A stretch of 64,000 nt of DNA. Source: Euptelea pleiosperma. Its lineage: Eukaryota; Streptophyta; Magnoliopsida; Ranunculales; Eupteleaceae. The stretch is taken from positions 14,963,702-15,027,701 of the forward strand of contig CM068545.1 in the NCBI GenBank assembly GCA_035048495.1, read 5' to 3'. This document shows, in pieces, positions 44,168-57,446 of the stretch. Made by a program: the position numbers and the translations under genes. The first letter of the stretch is position 1. Every line of letters begins with the position of its first letter. Below the pieces are notes generated by a model, which was given only the letters and a program-made list of their open reading frames with translations, was not told the DNA's origin and ran no database searches.

Positions 44168-44561
44168 GAGTCCGTCTAGAGCTACACCCATTTCTTACAT
44201 CTAGTTCTTACACCTGGTGGTAGGGTCTACATGGAGATCATGTTGGACAATCCAACCGCACAGTGAGTTTTTCATACTATAGTTACCATCCTCACAAAAA
44301 AACAAAGAAAATCGGACATTCCCAACTTCATGAAAAATTAACTTTAATTTGAAAAATCTAAACCATCAAATTAAACCATTACTTTGGGTTTATTTTTTAT
44401 ATGGTTGTCATTGTTGAAATGATCTGATTTTTGGTGACGATGATCATCATGGCATGGTCAACTCAATGTATGGTCGGATTGTCCAACCCAATCTCCACGT
44501 GGGCCCCATTCTCGGGTGTAAGTACTGGATGTAAGAAATGGGTGTAGCTCTAGACGGACTC
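44168..44561. mobile_element. Mutator-like MITE, 394 bp, intact ends
   Basis: Both ends read gagtccgtctagagctacac and continue ccatttcttacatc, so the inverted repeat is about 34 bp and perfect. A perfect 9-bp duplication, ttaagtatt, flanks it (44159-44167 and 44562-44570). No open frame. Confidence 0.93.
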
Positions 44562-46292
<1,731 letters not shown>

Positions 46293-46577
46293 TACGGGTG
46301 TCAACAGATCGGTTCTAAGTTACCGAGAATCAAACCAAAATTAATTTTTGGTTCTGGTTCCTATCCTCAAAATGATGGATCCAAAACCAGAACAGATTAT
46401 TTGGGTCCAGTCGGTTCCGGTTTGATTTTGGGTACATTGGTTCCAATCTTGATAATATGACAATTTTAACACTACATTTATATAATGGTTCTCGTTCAGT
46501 TCCAATTTCAAACTACCTAGAACCAAAATAGTCATTATCGAGGTTCCAATTCAATTCCGATTAAATGGGTACACCTG
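46293..46577. mobile_element. Degraded hAT-like MITE of the 9159 family
   Basis: Starts acgggtgtcaacagatcggt, has ggttccggtttgattttggg inside and ends ccgattaaatgggtacacct. No intact target duplication. Confidence 0.6.
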
Positions 46578-46616
46578 AATCTTAAAGATGTTTGCGGGTT
46601 TTGCTTGGTTGACCGA

Positions 46617-46935
46617 CGACGGTCAGTTAAGTCATGACAGCCCACAATATGAGCCACATGGCACATTTTTAGAGGATGCTGAACGTATGGATGTTTGGTC
46701 AATCCCTAGGTAGACCTACAAACCAAAAATGAACCTGATTAGTGATTTGGGTTGATTTTAACCGTGGGAATTTGAGCATTATTGACCATTATTTGGGGTA
46801 CAAGATCGAAAAGGTTTGAAATGACTAATCAGGTTCATTTTTGGTACGTAGGTCTATCTAGGGATTGGCCAAACAACCATATGGTCAGCGTCCTCTAAAA
46901 CTGTGCCATGTGGCTAATATTGTGGGCGGTCAAGG
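46617..46935. mobile_element. 'aatcagcctgattagtgattt' MITE copy
   Basis: Bounded by catgacagcccacaatatga and ctaatattgtgggcggtcaa, with the inner palindromic core accaaaaatgaacctgatta / taatcaggttcatttttggt. Confidence 0.7.
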
Positions 46936-47289
46936 ACCGTGTTTAAGTTTGGGGGGGTACTCCAGAGGCCAGGAACTGTTCTTTCAGACATTTCCTTCTT
47001 ATCCATAAGAAAAGATCTGGTGCACGTAAATGACAGAGTTGTGCAGATGACACCTGTAAAAGCCACCAATAGTAAATCTAGATATAGAAGTGGTCAGGCA
47101 TAAGCTGATGATGCACATGCAGACACACACTGTAAACCGTATATGGACACCCATCTGGATGTTGCAACTTGCAGCACAGGCGCTAACGATAAAAAAATCC
47201 ATCCAACTGCATGACTCAACCACCTATTTGTCATGTCTTTGACTTTCCAGAAGCATTAACTGGTTTAATTTGCAGTTTATAATCAAACC

Positions 47290-47410
47290 CAATCGGGTCA
47301 ATTTCAATGGAGGAGATCTTCTCTCTAGAATCCATTGAAAAGTAGGTCCAGTCATCGGGGAGGTGATCTTCTCTCTAGAATCCTTTGAAAGTGGATCCAG
47401 TCGTTGGGGA
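47290..47410. repeat. 53-bp tandem pair
   Basis: The unit ggaggagatcttctctctag ... gtccagtcatcgggg occurs twice, at about 47308 and 47361. It is followed by a short remnant of the 'gggatcgga' element (47480-47530). Confidence 0.7.
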
Positions 47411-47820
47411 TATATGACAGCTTATGAATTTTTAATTTACACACTAGTAAGGCAGAATGTGAGCCATGGATGAAGGTCTTGGGTATCAGTCAGCGCTGAT
47501 CCCGATCCGGTCAGCCCGATCCAACATGTTCGTGGGTTGTCTCACAGCTCTCCAACCCTAATATACCGATTCTTGTTCTACTATGCTGGATTATAAATAA
47601 AAATTAACAAAATAAACTTTGCTTAGAAAGATAGGCGTGCGTGAGTCGCACACACGACCACGACCATGGCTCGGTTCCACGCAATTATACGACGCAACCC
47701 TTCGGAGTTGCAGCCCTAGGTTACATCAGTCACTTCGGAATGAAAAAAACGACCAGAATATTGATATTAAGAGGCCCAGAAACGATGGAAGACAAAAAAA
47801 AATATTAATATTTTATTAGG
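47411..47820. other. Intergenic, nothing recognised
   Basis: Contains the cttgggtatcagtc ... gatcccgatccgg remnant. No gene. Confidence 0.3.
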
Positions 47821-48657
47821 AAATTTTTGACACACCCCCATGTTATCTTTGAAATTTGACATACCCCACACTTTAAAAAAGCAGACATACTCCCCTATGA
47901 CTTGGTCCAAGGTTGATGACCACCACATTAAAGACAAAAATGCCCTTGTCTTCAACCTTGAAATAAGGGTTTGGACTAAAACCAGATCCCCAAATCAAAT
48001 GGCTGTGGTGGACGGCAAGCCAAGATATACCAACTGACCGGAGATCAACCAACCCACTTGAGTCTCATGCCGATCATCCACCACTTCCGCAAAAATTAAA
48101 AAACCCATTGATTTCGGAGTTTCACTTTTTTTTTAACTTTTTTTAAACACGAACTTTTGGGACTGAAGTGGCATTGAAATACAAATATAAAGATCTGAAT
48201 ATCTTTTTGGTATCTCAACTAGCATCGAGGATTCCCACTGCTTGTATTGATTGGATATTTTTGAAAAATAATAATGAGGAGATCATCCAATTACAAGTTG
48301 AGACTGGATGGGAAATACAAGCTCAAGACTATGGTCGGACGATCCAATCGATTTTAATTTTCGTCGGAGTGGTGGATGACCAGCATGAGACTCCAGTGGG
48401 TGGTCTCCGGTGATGGAAAGTAACCCATTGGTATCTCTTGGCTTGCCGTCCACCGCAGCCATTTGATTTGGGGGTTCAATTTTGGTCCAAAACTTTGTTC
48501 CAAGGCTGAAGATAAGGGTATTTTTATCTTTTAATATAAAATGTGATGGTCAACTTGGGTCAACATTGGTCAACTGACATTGGACCAAATCATAGGAGTT
48601 ATGTTAACTTTTTCAAGTATGTCAAATTTCAAAAATAACATGGGGGTATGTCAAAAA
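47821..48657. mobile_element. Foldback element with about 270-bp inverted arms
   Basis: The arm 47821-48090 (aatttttgacacacccccat, caaatggctgtggtggacgg, gatcatccaccac) pairs with 48360-48657. The middle, 48165-48413, has one open frame of 81 codons without recognised similarity. Long arms suggest a Mutator-like or foldback class; no target duplication found. Confidence 0.7.
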
Positions 48658-48662
48658 TTCTC

Positions 48663-49033
48663 TGGGTCAGGATCAAGGGATACAATTTCACACCAAAAAT
48701 TTGGTGGGGCCAATATATAAATTAGAAGTTTTGGAATGGGATGATTTTTGGTGAAGATGGTCTCTATAGCGAGGAGATCACCCTCATAAAATTCAAATCA
48801 TTATGATATTCGTAGCCTGGTTTACAAGTTGAAGAATTATGGACCGTTTATTTTTTTACCAGAAAACCCACATGGGGTTAGAAATTTCAGATAGGCTGAT
48901 TTTTTTGTAGGGTTGATTATCTATATGGTGAGGAGATCATCTCACCAAAAATCAGCCGTTGATTTATCTTTCATGTGGGTACGCCAAAATTGGCGTCAAA
49001 AATCTGTGTTCCTTGATCTAATCCTGACCCTTT
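48663..49033. mobile_element. 'gatttttggtgagg' MITE, about 370 bp
   Basis: Ends gggtcaggatcaagggatac and ctaatcctgaccc. It lies in the opposite orientation to the 29539 copy and carries gtgggtacgccaaaattggc. Confidence 0.75.
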
Positions 49034-49708
49034 ATGATTTAAAAATAATAATTCAATATCTGTAAACAGAAAGAAAACTTTTTTTCCAAAACGACAGCCA
49101 TCCAACAGTTTAGAACTAAGGAGGACGACCACCTCAAGATGACGGTAACACAGCGGGACAGATCAAATGCCAGACCCAGAGATCAACTGAGTTGAAAACC
49201 GTGAGCTCCAGTCTTTCGAAAATCAGTAGCCGTTCAAGATCACGTGGTGAAGCAATCAAAAAAATTAACACGTGGCGTATGACCATGGCGTGAACACTAC
49301 GGCACAGACTAAAGCGCCACCACACGGATAACGAGAAGCCGAGTAAGCCCGTTAAGCGGACTTTCGAAGAAGAACAAGCGGAACCGCGGAAGATGGTTAG
49401 AAAAAAGAGGGCCACTTGGAGATTAATGAAGACTTGAACTCTGTGTTCTCTAGAAGCTTCTCGAACTCATTAATAAGAAAAATGCAATATGGGCCCCACA
49501 TTATAAAAGAGCATCCACTGATGACGGTGCACCGCAAACATGCAAAGAGGTCAAATGGGTCGGCTTCAAGGACCACCAGAATCCGTGGTGAGTTCATCTG
49601 CTCCCAGCCATGTGGCAGCTGACGGTTAGCCGACAATATCAATAACTGCTGATAACATTTTTAATCCACGAAATTATCCTTACGTAGAAAGTGGGCAATT
49701 TCCACAAG
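49034..49708. other. Intergenic, nothing recognised
   Basis: Several open frames of 68-93 codons overlap on both strands; none has recognisable similarity or start context. Treated as non-coding. Confidence 0.35.
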
Positions 49709-49900
49709 GATCGGGCTCAGGGGACCCCCCCTACCCCCTCTGTGTTGTGTGATCGGTCCGTGGATTTCAAGAATCCAACGGTGGTTGTCAATGCCGAGCT
49801 GGCATCACTTTTTTGCGGCACTGACAACCACTGTTGGATTCGTAAAATCCACGGCCGAGTGCGCGTGCACTGAGAGGGGTCAGAAAAAAAGGTCTTGATG
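49709..49900. mobile_element. Short hairpin MITE
   Basis: Left end gatcgggctcaggggacccc; right end gagaggggtcagaaa. Inside, gtggatttcaagaatccaac plus ggtggttgtcaatgccg pair with cggcactgacaaccactgttgg plus attcgtaaaatccac (in parts) around a loop of about 20 nt, giving a stem of about 38 bp. Confidence 0.65.
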
Positions 49901-50009
49901 AAAAGCATTTCCGGATTTTGTTCAAAAGCAACAACAGATTGTGGCGCAATGTGATTGGCCACTGCTTCTCTGATTCAAAATCCACTGCTTTAAAAATTTT
50001 CTCGTGGAC

Positions 50010-50225
50010 CAACGTACCAAAATTCAGTCTGATTCGTGATTTCTAACCCTTGGATTGGATTTGAACATTATTTCGAGGCACTCGGATCCAAAGGTTAAAA
50101 ATCACTAACAAAGCTGATTTTTCGTAGTTCCACCTGGGACAGTGGTCTCTAAAAGTGTTGCACGTGGCTTATGTGGTGTCCATGTAGGGATGGCCAAACA
50201 TTCAAGTTGTGGGTCGTCAGTTGAC
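50010..50225. mobile_element. 'aatcagcctgattagtgattt' MITE, short copy
   Basis: Contains accaaaattcagtctgattc, gtgatttctaacccttgg and the opposing block aaaatcactaacaaagctga. Ends degraded. Confidence 0.5.
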
Positions 50226-50612
50226 CACCCTCGACCCCCTTTGGCTCCGCCACGATCTGTACCACTCCTACCATACGGTCCATACCTCTTTAGAGAATGA
50301 GACAGTGGTGGGGTCCTTATGTTCACCGTTGGATCCTAAAATCGAGGAAAATCTTGTAGATCTATGATCCATCAACGTCGAACAAAAGATCATCACTGGG
50401 CCCCACAGATATCAACTCTTAAAGACTCATCTGGCAGATTTAGATCCTTATCTGAAAAAAAATTGCACAAGTATATGGACTTTTCATAGTTAATAAATGT
50501 CATAACGTGCAAGTGATTCTTCTTGTAGTTAGCCAATGTTGGATAAGGATGAAGATGACTCAGCTTTTTTTTCAAAATTTTTATTTTTATTTTTTAATTT
50601 ATTTTTCTGTTT

Positions 50613-50644
<32 letters not shown>

Positions 50645-50756
50645 TCAATGCACTTTGCCCCGTGAAGAGTGTTGTTTAATTTTCATTGGCAGGGCGAGAT
50701 TTTTATTTTTATTTATATTTTTATTCCTAATATTTTTAATAAACTTTGAGAATCTT
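50226..50756. other. Intergenic, nothing recognised
   Basis: An AT dinucleotide run of about 20 bp lies at 50617-50637. No gene. Confidence 0.35.
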
Positions 50757-50895
50757 TTTTAAGTTGCGATCATGTGCTAATGATTGCTAATGATCGCGCG
50801 CCACATTTACCCATATTTACTTTTTAAAACCAAATTATAAACCCCAGGTACATGCGGCACACGATCATTGGCGCATGATTGCGGCTGCAAAAAAT
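50757..50895. mobile_element. Small MITE, 'aagcggc-atcatgcgc' family
   Basis: Left arm aagttgcgatcatgtgctaa and right arm tggcgcatgattgcggctgc pair. A 9-base duplication (gctaatgat) sits in the left arm. Confidence 0.55.
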
Positions 50896-50937
50896 TTCTT
50901 GGAGTAAGTAGTTAAACGCATCACTTGTCTGTCTGTC

Positions 50938-51580
50938 TAGAGTCGCTCCCCACAGAATTGGTTAATAATTTGATCCATTTGTGAACAAACATTTTTAGAT
51001 AAGATGAAAGGTTGGATAAGATAAATAGGGATTGCTGAAGCAACTGATTTAATCAGAGTGTGTTTCCCTACCTGAAAAAGACATTTCTTTCGCCATCCCG
51101 AAGTGACAATCTTGAGTTGAGCCACACAACTTTGACAAACTTTTGATTTTGATCGCCTGATGAAGAGGGGTGTCCCCAAATATTTCTATGAGATTTTGAG
51201 ATATAGAGCTTTCTTCTGTCGTCAATGGAGATTTGAGCTAAATAGGATGCTCAACTTCTCAAAATTTATATGCTGCCTAGAGAGACATGACAAAATTTAT
51301 CCAGAAGATCCTCGAAGATGCAACCCTCAACCAAATTGGTATTGTAGAAAATGATACAATCATCAGCAAAGAAGAGATGGGAGATAGGTGGACATCCTCT
51401 GCTAATCTACAAACGATGAAGATGGTGATTTCGTTCTTCAATCAGAAGGAGCTACGACAATACATTCATACATTGAGTAAATAAATTGGGCGAAAGTGGG
51501 TCTCCTTGTCGCAGTCCTCTCGAAGGTTTAAAAAACCCATAAGGAGAGCCATTAAGCTTGATGGAAAAGGATGGTGACTT
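50938..51580 (-). pseudogene. L1-type LINE, 3' half of a split copy
   Basis: On the minus strand it reads [20 protein letters not shown], then [26 protein letters not shown] (the palm motif, FADD) near 51370-51395, and KKCLFQVGKHTLIKSVASAI with PIYLIQPFIL down to 50938. These are ordered reverse transcriptase blocks. Stops and shifts are present. It continues the half at 53640-54380. Confidence 0.85.
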
Positions 51581-51924
51581 AGGATTTGCTTGGTGCGCTG
51601 TAAAGGAATGCACTTTGCAAATAAATGCAAATGCATTCAGTTACCATGCATTAGTTTATGGCTGCTTGGTAGCAATTGAGATAAACTCCGTAAACTGATG
51701 TATTGTGCTTGGTTAGTCCTCAGCATGGCAGATAAATGTAACATTTTTGAAAAAAAACAATGATTTTCAGCATTTTTTTTTATAGATAGAGAGAGAAAAG
51801 GGAGATCGAGAATGTCTATCTTTTTTTATTTTAAGTTTCTAAATCGTCACATGTTTCCAAGTTAACAAAAATTACAATCCCAAAATAAAAGTAAATCCTA
51901 ACTGTCAACATTTACTTCCACGAG

Positions 51925-52290
51925 TAAAACTGTGACGGAAGCCGGTCACAGCACTCAATAAGAGCCACGTGTCACACGATCAGAGGGCGCTGACCGTATG
52001 GATGTTTGGCCAGTCCCTCGGTGGACCTACAAACCAAAAATCAGCCTGATTAGTAATTTACAACCTTTGGAGTTTTGCACCCAAATAACGCTCAATAATG
52101 CACAAAATTCTACCATTAAAATCAACCCCTGAAAATAACTTCAATCGAATCGGTTAGAAATCACTAATCAGGCTGATGTTTTGTGTACCGGTCCACCGAG
52201 GGACTGGCCAAACATCCATACGGTCATCATCCTCTAATAGTATGCCACGTGGCTCATATTGAGTGCTGTGACGGGCTTCCTCACAACATC
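51925..52290. mobile_element. 'aatcagcctgattagtgattt' MITE, long copy
   Basis: Ends gagtaaaactgtgacggaag and its partner tgtgacgggcttcc ... aagtttacc. The arms include cggtcacagcactcaataag and ctcatattgagtgctgtgac. The whole 365 bp is nearly palindromic. Confidence 0.8.
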
Positions 52291-52387
52291 TTGTGACATA
52301 AGTTTACCTACCACATCATGATTATGCCTACTAGTCTACTAATATGTGCTATACCATTGCTATCCATCAAGCAACAAGCAGAAAAGG

Positions 52388-52768
52388 AGTAAAACTTTGA
52401 TGATAGGGCGCAAATGAGCCATGTGGCACTCTTACAAGACTCTGACTATATGGATGTTTTTCCAATCCCTAGGTGGATCTACAGACCAAAAATCAGCTTG
52501 ATTAGTGATTTCAAACCTTTGGATCTTTGTACCTCAAATAATGATCAATAGTGCTAAAATTGGCACGGTTAAAATTAACCCATGAAAATGATTCCAATCC
52601 AACGCCTTAAAGCGCTAATTGGGCTGATATTTGGTATGTAGGTCCACCTAGGTATTGGCCAAACATCCATATGGTCAGAGAGTCCTCTTAAGAGTGTGCC
52701 ACATGGCTCATATTGCACTATCATCGGCCTCGATGACAGGCCCTGTCATCAAAAGGTTTACTCCCAGA
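52388..52768. mobile_element. 'aatcagcctgattagtgattt' MITE, full-length copy
   Basis: Ends ggagtaaaactttgatgata and ctgtcatcaaaaggtttactcc (in parts). The inner palindrome reads cctaggtggatctacagacc and aaaatcagcttgattagtga, mirrored on the right. The flanks gcagaaaa and cagaaaga suggest a decayed duplication. No open frame. Confidence 0.8.
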
Positions 52769-52789
52769 AAGAGAGATTGTCCGTCACTG

Positions 52790-53075
52790 TCTTACCTGAC
52801 CACTGGCAATATAAGCCATGTGGCAATTTCTTAGAGGATATTAACCATATTGATGTTTGGCCAATCCCTAGGTGGACCTATAAAACCAAAATCAAGTTGA
52901 TCAGTGATTTCTATGCTTTAGTTGAAGTCATTTTCTTGGGTTGATGTGAACCGTAGGAATTTGAGCATTATTTACCATTATTTGAGTACAGAAATCCAAA
53001 GGTTTGAAATCACTAATCAGTCTGATTTTTGGTTTGTAGGTCCGCTTAGGAATTGGCCAAATATCCATGCTTATC
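52790..53075. mobile_element. 'aatcagcctgattagtgattt' MITE, partial copy
   Basis: Contains caatccctaggtggacctat, aaatcaagttgatcagtgat and its mirror tcactaatcagtctgatttt. The right terminus is lost. Confidence 0.7.
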
Positions 53076-53580
53076 TCTTTGATGTTTGTACTTTGTACTA
53101 TGGATCATGCTCATCTCTTTTCCAACAAAAAAACTCCACGAAGAGGTAGATAGGTGTTAGCTGAATCTGTACCGTGGGGGTCCCACCTACTAGCTTGTCG
53201 CACTAGGTGGGCCAATCGATCCGGCAATGATCCGAAAGTGCAAAATCATTTCATACCTTCAGCATTGTAATTGTAAGTGGGGTTGCCGGTATGCGATTGG
53301 ATTTGCCCCATCCATCTACGGTGCGGAAGACTTCTAATTTATGTATTAATTTGGCCGTTTAAAAGCAGAACCTCAAGCCACGTGGTGATTCTTCCAAAAA
53401 GTCTACTGATCGGACCAGCTTTGTGAAGATCCAGAATTGCGTTCTCCTTTCGCCATTGCTTCAAACGAGGGAAAGATGAACGAAAATGTCACCAACAGCT
53501 TTTGCATTGTAATTCGGCAGGTTTTGTCCCTTGTTACAATGCATCAATTTATTCAAGGAGATTGCAGTTTATTGCATTAG
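53076..53580. other. Non-coding part of the composite insertion
   Basis: No recognisable element ends or genes between the last MITE and the right border of the insertion. Confidence 0.35.
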
Positions 53581-53639
53581 TTTACATTGGTCCCACTTTA
53601 TGCAGAGTAACCAAGCACCAAAAAATAGGGGATCCACTG

Positions 53640-54380
53640 TAAACCAATGCAAAGCCTTAGTGCATCGAGAAATGAGAAAAATATATTGGGAGTGGAATCT
53701 CATAGCATGCAAAATGACAAGAAAAAGGTTCCATTCCACCCTGTCATATGCCTTGGACATATCCAGTTTCAAAGCCATCAACCCATGCTTTCCTTTTTCT
53801 TGCGATGGATACTCTTAAAATTTTCATGGGCTAGGATAGTATTGTCAGAGATTTGACGGCCTGGAACAAAGGCTCCTTGATTGATATGGATCAAAGAATG
53901 TAACAAACCAAGTAATCTGGCGGCCAGAATTTTAGAAATAATCTTATAGCTCACATTACATAAGCTAATAGGCCAAAAAATTTGGGGTACTTCAGGAGTT
54001 GAATTCTTTGGAATCAGTGCTATAGTGGTGTGATTGAGAATATAGATGGGACAATCTGGTGTCAGTACGTACTAGACCATATGAAAGGTGTCGGTTTGAA
54101 GCATCATCCAATAACGTTGATAGAATAGATTAATGAATACATCCGGACCCGGTGCTTTGTTGGACCCAAGGGCAAAAACATCCTTAGCCTCATCCAAAGA
54201 CACTTGCCGAACAAGAGACTCATTCTCTTCCGCAGACACTTGAGGTAGAACTTGTTGATCCAACATAGAGAGATCATCAAGTTGTGAGGAAGTGAAGAGA
54301 TATTTGAAGTGGTGTACCAAAGTAGATTCGATCTTCTCTCACTTATTATGGACTGGTGGGTGCCCTGTGTCATCGGCACT
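53640..54380 (-). pseudogene. L1-type LINE, 5' half of a split copy
   Basis: Minus-strand blocks in order: HHFKYLFTSSQLDDL, SNKAPGPDVFINLFYQRYW, NHTTIALIPKNSTPEVPQI, PISLCNVSYKIISKILAARL, NQGAFVPGRQISDNTILAHE and MALKLDMSKAYDRVEWN. This is the classic N-terminal series of an L1-type reverse transcriptase. At least one frame shift (near 53795) breaks it. The 5' end is truncated near 54380. Confidence 0.88.
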
Positions 54381-55440
54381 CCTCGACAAAGAATTTGCCA
54401 AAATCAGGTGAGTGGCGGAGATCCACCGTCCATTTGGGGGAGGATTAGATCTAGGCCCTTTTTTGTTGATGCTTATAAGAGGAGGTATAAGTAGGGAGAC
54501 AACCAATGTGTTTTGTTATATAGAATAGTAAATGGCCCATGCCCACGGCACTCTCCGACAAATGCGTTTGCAAAAATTGGGTGCCTTCGGCACTCAAACG
54601 GTATAACAGACTGGGGTGTTACCGTTTTTTCCATTATAATGGCTGTTATAGTAGATTGTAACACACGGAGGGAGAAATGGGAAAATAACAGAAATAACAA
54701 AAAATAACGGCGTTGAAATTTAAATTTTGAATAAATTGAGGTCAAATGAGGCAGATTGAGTGGCTGAAATCTAACCATCCACATTAGATCGATGGATTTG
54801 ATCTCAACCACTCTTTATCTAACCGTCCACATTAGATGGATGGATAAGATAAGAGAGTACAACTGAGTTGTATTGATATATGCGTGGGTGGCCCGTGCCT
54901 GCGGCACTTTCTGACAAAGTATTTATCAAAATCTGGTGGGAGTTAATCTCAGCCATCAAAATGAAGCATAGTGGATCTCAGCCACTCATGATTGAAGCCA
55001 TATAAGATAATAGGGGTATAAGAAAACCATTAAATTTCCGTTAAATTCTATTTTTTTTTTTAATTTTCAAATTTTAAAATTTGAATTTCAACACCACTTT
55101 TTCCCATTAAAATCATTTAAAATCTATTTCTTCCATTTTTGCCCCTGGCCATTTCAATCCGTTTTAACGGTAACACCCCTCTCGAGACATAAAAAGTGGG
55201 GCTCCTGAGCCTGACCCTTGGGCTATATGTAAATCCAACCCATTTCATTCCTTACATGTAGGTAAATAGTAGGTGACCCATGCCCACGGTACTCATCAAC
55301 ACAGCGTTTGTCAAAATTGGGTGTGAGTGGCTGAGATCCACCATCCATTTGGTGTGATAAGATCTCAGCCATCCTTTATGAAGCCGGATAAGAGGGGGAG
55401 ACAACCGTCCTGTTTTATTATATAGATATGACCTTGAATT
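54381..55440. other. Mosaic of short repeats, possible Helitron-like ends
   Basis: On the minus strand, two segments (about 54524-54370 and 55429-55265) start tctatataa-aaaaca, continue ggttgtctccc and ctcagccactca, and end gtgccg-g-gcatgggtcacc. The 5' TC start and GC hairpin near the 3' end recall Helitrons, but a CTRR terminus is not clear. A third, partial copy is near 54890. Partial CATGG/CAAGG-family MITEs lie at 54590-54735 and 55030-55180. No gene. Confidence 0.4.
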
Positions 55441-55956
55441 CTGAGATCCACTCCATTCTATTCTTCCACAATTTAGGTACATTTAGATTTCATAACCCAC
55501 ATGGAAAAGAAATGAAATGGATGTTGAAGCTTTTCAGAATCAGGTGGTGTTAAGTAAAATGGGACATAATGCAAAAATATTATGGTAGAAGTTTATATTT
55601 ACAAGTAATCCAATTCCAAAAACCTTGCAATGGAATCCACACTCATGGCACAAGACCTTTTCGAAGATCTAACATCACACGAAACCAGAGAAATTTAGAA
55701 CACCGAAAAGAATCCAGGTCCTTCGTTGTTCCTGGATTAAATAGTTCAGCCTGTACCCTCATGGGCTTGGACCCAGAACCAGAACGGACAATTCTAGAAA
55801 ATTATCTCTGAATGGTGGAATGGGCTTGTTCTTTTCTTAAAAATGGAGAAGATGAGTGTGAACCGTCCAAGGGCATTCCTTTATGACCCAGTTTTGATCA
55901 CGATCGTTAAAGAACAGAAACCAAAAGAAATCCCCTCCTAAGTCCACAAAGTTAAA
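55441..55956. other. Intergenic, nothing recognised
   Basis: An open frame at 55569-55811 has no recognisable similarity. No element ends found. Confidence 0.35.
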
Positions 55957-56170
55957 GCAACGAAGTGGTCCCCAAGATCTGCTGACACTATGTTGAATCT
56001 TCGGGCCGTGGTAAGCCCTCCCTACAGCCCATTGACATTTTCTTCGCCAAGTCAGACTTCCACAAATGATGATGTCGATGGAGAAGATGCCATTTTGTTT
56101 GATTGAGTAGAGAAGTGAAGCACTTTTAGGATGAAGCGGAGTTGGTAGAAAGGGAGGTAATGGTTTAGAC

Positions 56171-56551
56171 CAAGGTTTAAGGAGGCCGTTTTAACGGTTA
56201 AACGGACTGGGGCGTTACCGTTTAAACGGCCATTAAAACGGATTGAAACGGCTAGGGGCAAAAATGAAAAAAATAGAATTAAATGGATTTTAATAATTTT
56301 AACTGGAAAAAATGGTGCTGAGTTTCAAATTTTGAAATTTGAAAATAAAAAAAAAAATAGAAATTTAACGAATTTTAACATAATTAAACAGATTTAACGA
56401 CCATTTTTTTTCACAAATTTTTTCAGAATTTAACGGTTGTTTGAACGATTTTAACGGCCGTTAAATTCAAAAACGTTAAAACGTGCTTAAACGGTTTTAA
56501 CGGAAACGGGCTTGGGGCGTTACCGTTTAAACAGCCATTTTTAAAACTGTG
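56171..56551. mobile_element. hAT-like MITE in duplication unit 1
   Basis: Starts caaggtttaaggaggccg and ends ttttaaaactgtg. Perfect 8-bp duplication gtttagac at 56163-56170 and 56552-56559. CATGG/CAAGG family, in reverse orientation to 22011. Confidence 0.88.
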
Positions 56552-57096
56552 GTTTAGACGGTAAGTGGAATTGTAAGGTTTAAATTCCCATATGATAAAA
56601 ATGGTAGCAGAAGTGAATGAGTAACAAGGGGATGCATGGACAAGGGATAATGAAGGTAAGAGGAATGGTGACTCAATTAATCGTAATACAAGGAAAAGAC
56701 TGGGTATGCTCCCCAAGGTCATAAGTTTGAGACTGCGCCCCCTTGCGTAAATCGTGTTGTGTGTACGAGAAGGCTTGGGTAAACGCACACAACCGTAGGA
56801 CTAGTCACATCACCAATGTGTGTGGGAATACCTGCGTTATAAATTAAAAAAAAAAAAAAAAAAGGCAACGAAGTGGTCCCCAAGATATGCTGACACTATG
56901 TTGAATCTTTGGGCCGTGGTAAGAACACATGCCCCTCCCTACAGCCCATTGACATTTTCTTCGCCAAATCAGACTTCCACAAATGATGATGTCGATGGAG
57001 AAGATGCCATTTTGTTTGATTCAATTGAGAAGTGAGGCACTTTAAGGATGAAGCGGAGTTGGTAGAAAGGGAGGTAATGGTTTAGAGTCTTTAGAC

Positions 57097-57446
57097 CAAG
57101 ATTTAAAGGAGGCCGGTTTAACGATTAAACGAACTGGGGGTGTTACTGTTTAAACGGATTGAAACAGCCAGGGGCAAAAATGAAAAAAATGGAATTAAAT
57201 GGATTTTAATGATTTTAACGGGAAAAAATGAAAAAATGGTGCTGAGTTTCAAATTTGAAATGTGAAAATTTAAAAAAACAAAAAATTGAATTTAACGGAA
57301 TTAAACGGCCATTTTTTTCAGAATTTAACGGTTGTTTGAACGATTTTAACGGCCGTTAAATTCAAAAACTTTCAAACGTGTTTAAACGGTTTTAATGGAA
57401 ACGGGCTTGGGGCGTTACCATTTAAACGGCCGTTTTTAAAACCATG
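57097..57446. mobile_element. hAT-like MITE in duplication unit 2
   Basis: Starts caagatttaaaggaggccgg and ends tttttaaaaccatg, flanked by tttagac and gtttagat. It sits at the same place as the copy in unit 1, so it was duplicated with the unit. Confidence 0.85.

Larger units (their letters stand above)
51582..53630. mobile_element. 2-kb composite insertion inside the LINE
   Basis: The left border ggatttgcttggtgcgctgt and the right border (complement reads ttttttggtgcttggttact) are weakly inverted. It carries three copies of the 'aatcagcctgattagtgattt' MITE. Taking it out brings the LINE blocks WFTV and [10 protein letters not shown] next to each other. No target duplication found. Confidence 0.6.

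Noticed and set aside
48168..48413. 81-codon frame inside the long-armed element as a captured host gene
   Set aside because: No recognisable similarity and part of it lies in the inverted arm; kept only as a remark in the element entry.
49134..49642. Opposed open frames of 68-93 codons
   Set aside because: Mutually overlapping, no motif and no promoter or splice context.
54370..55429. Firm assignment of Helitrons
   Set aside because: The 5' TC starts and GC-rich tails are suggestive, but no clear CTRR end or A-T insertion site could be shown, so it stays a low-confidence note.
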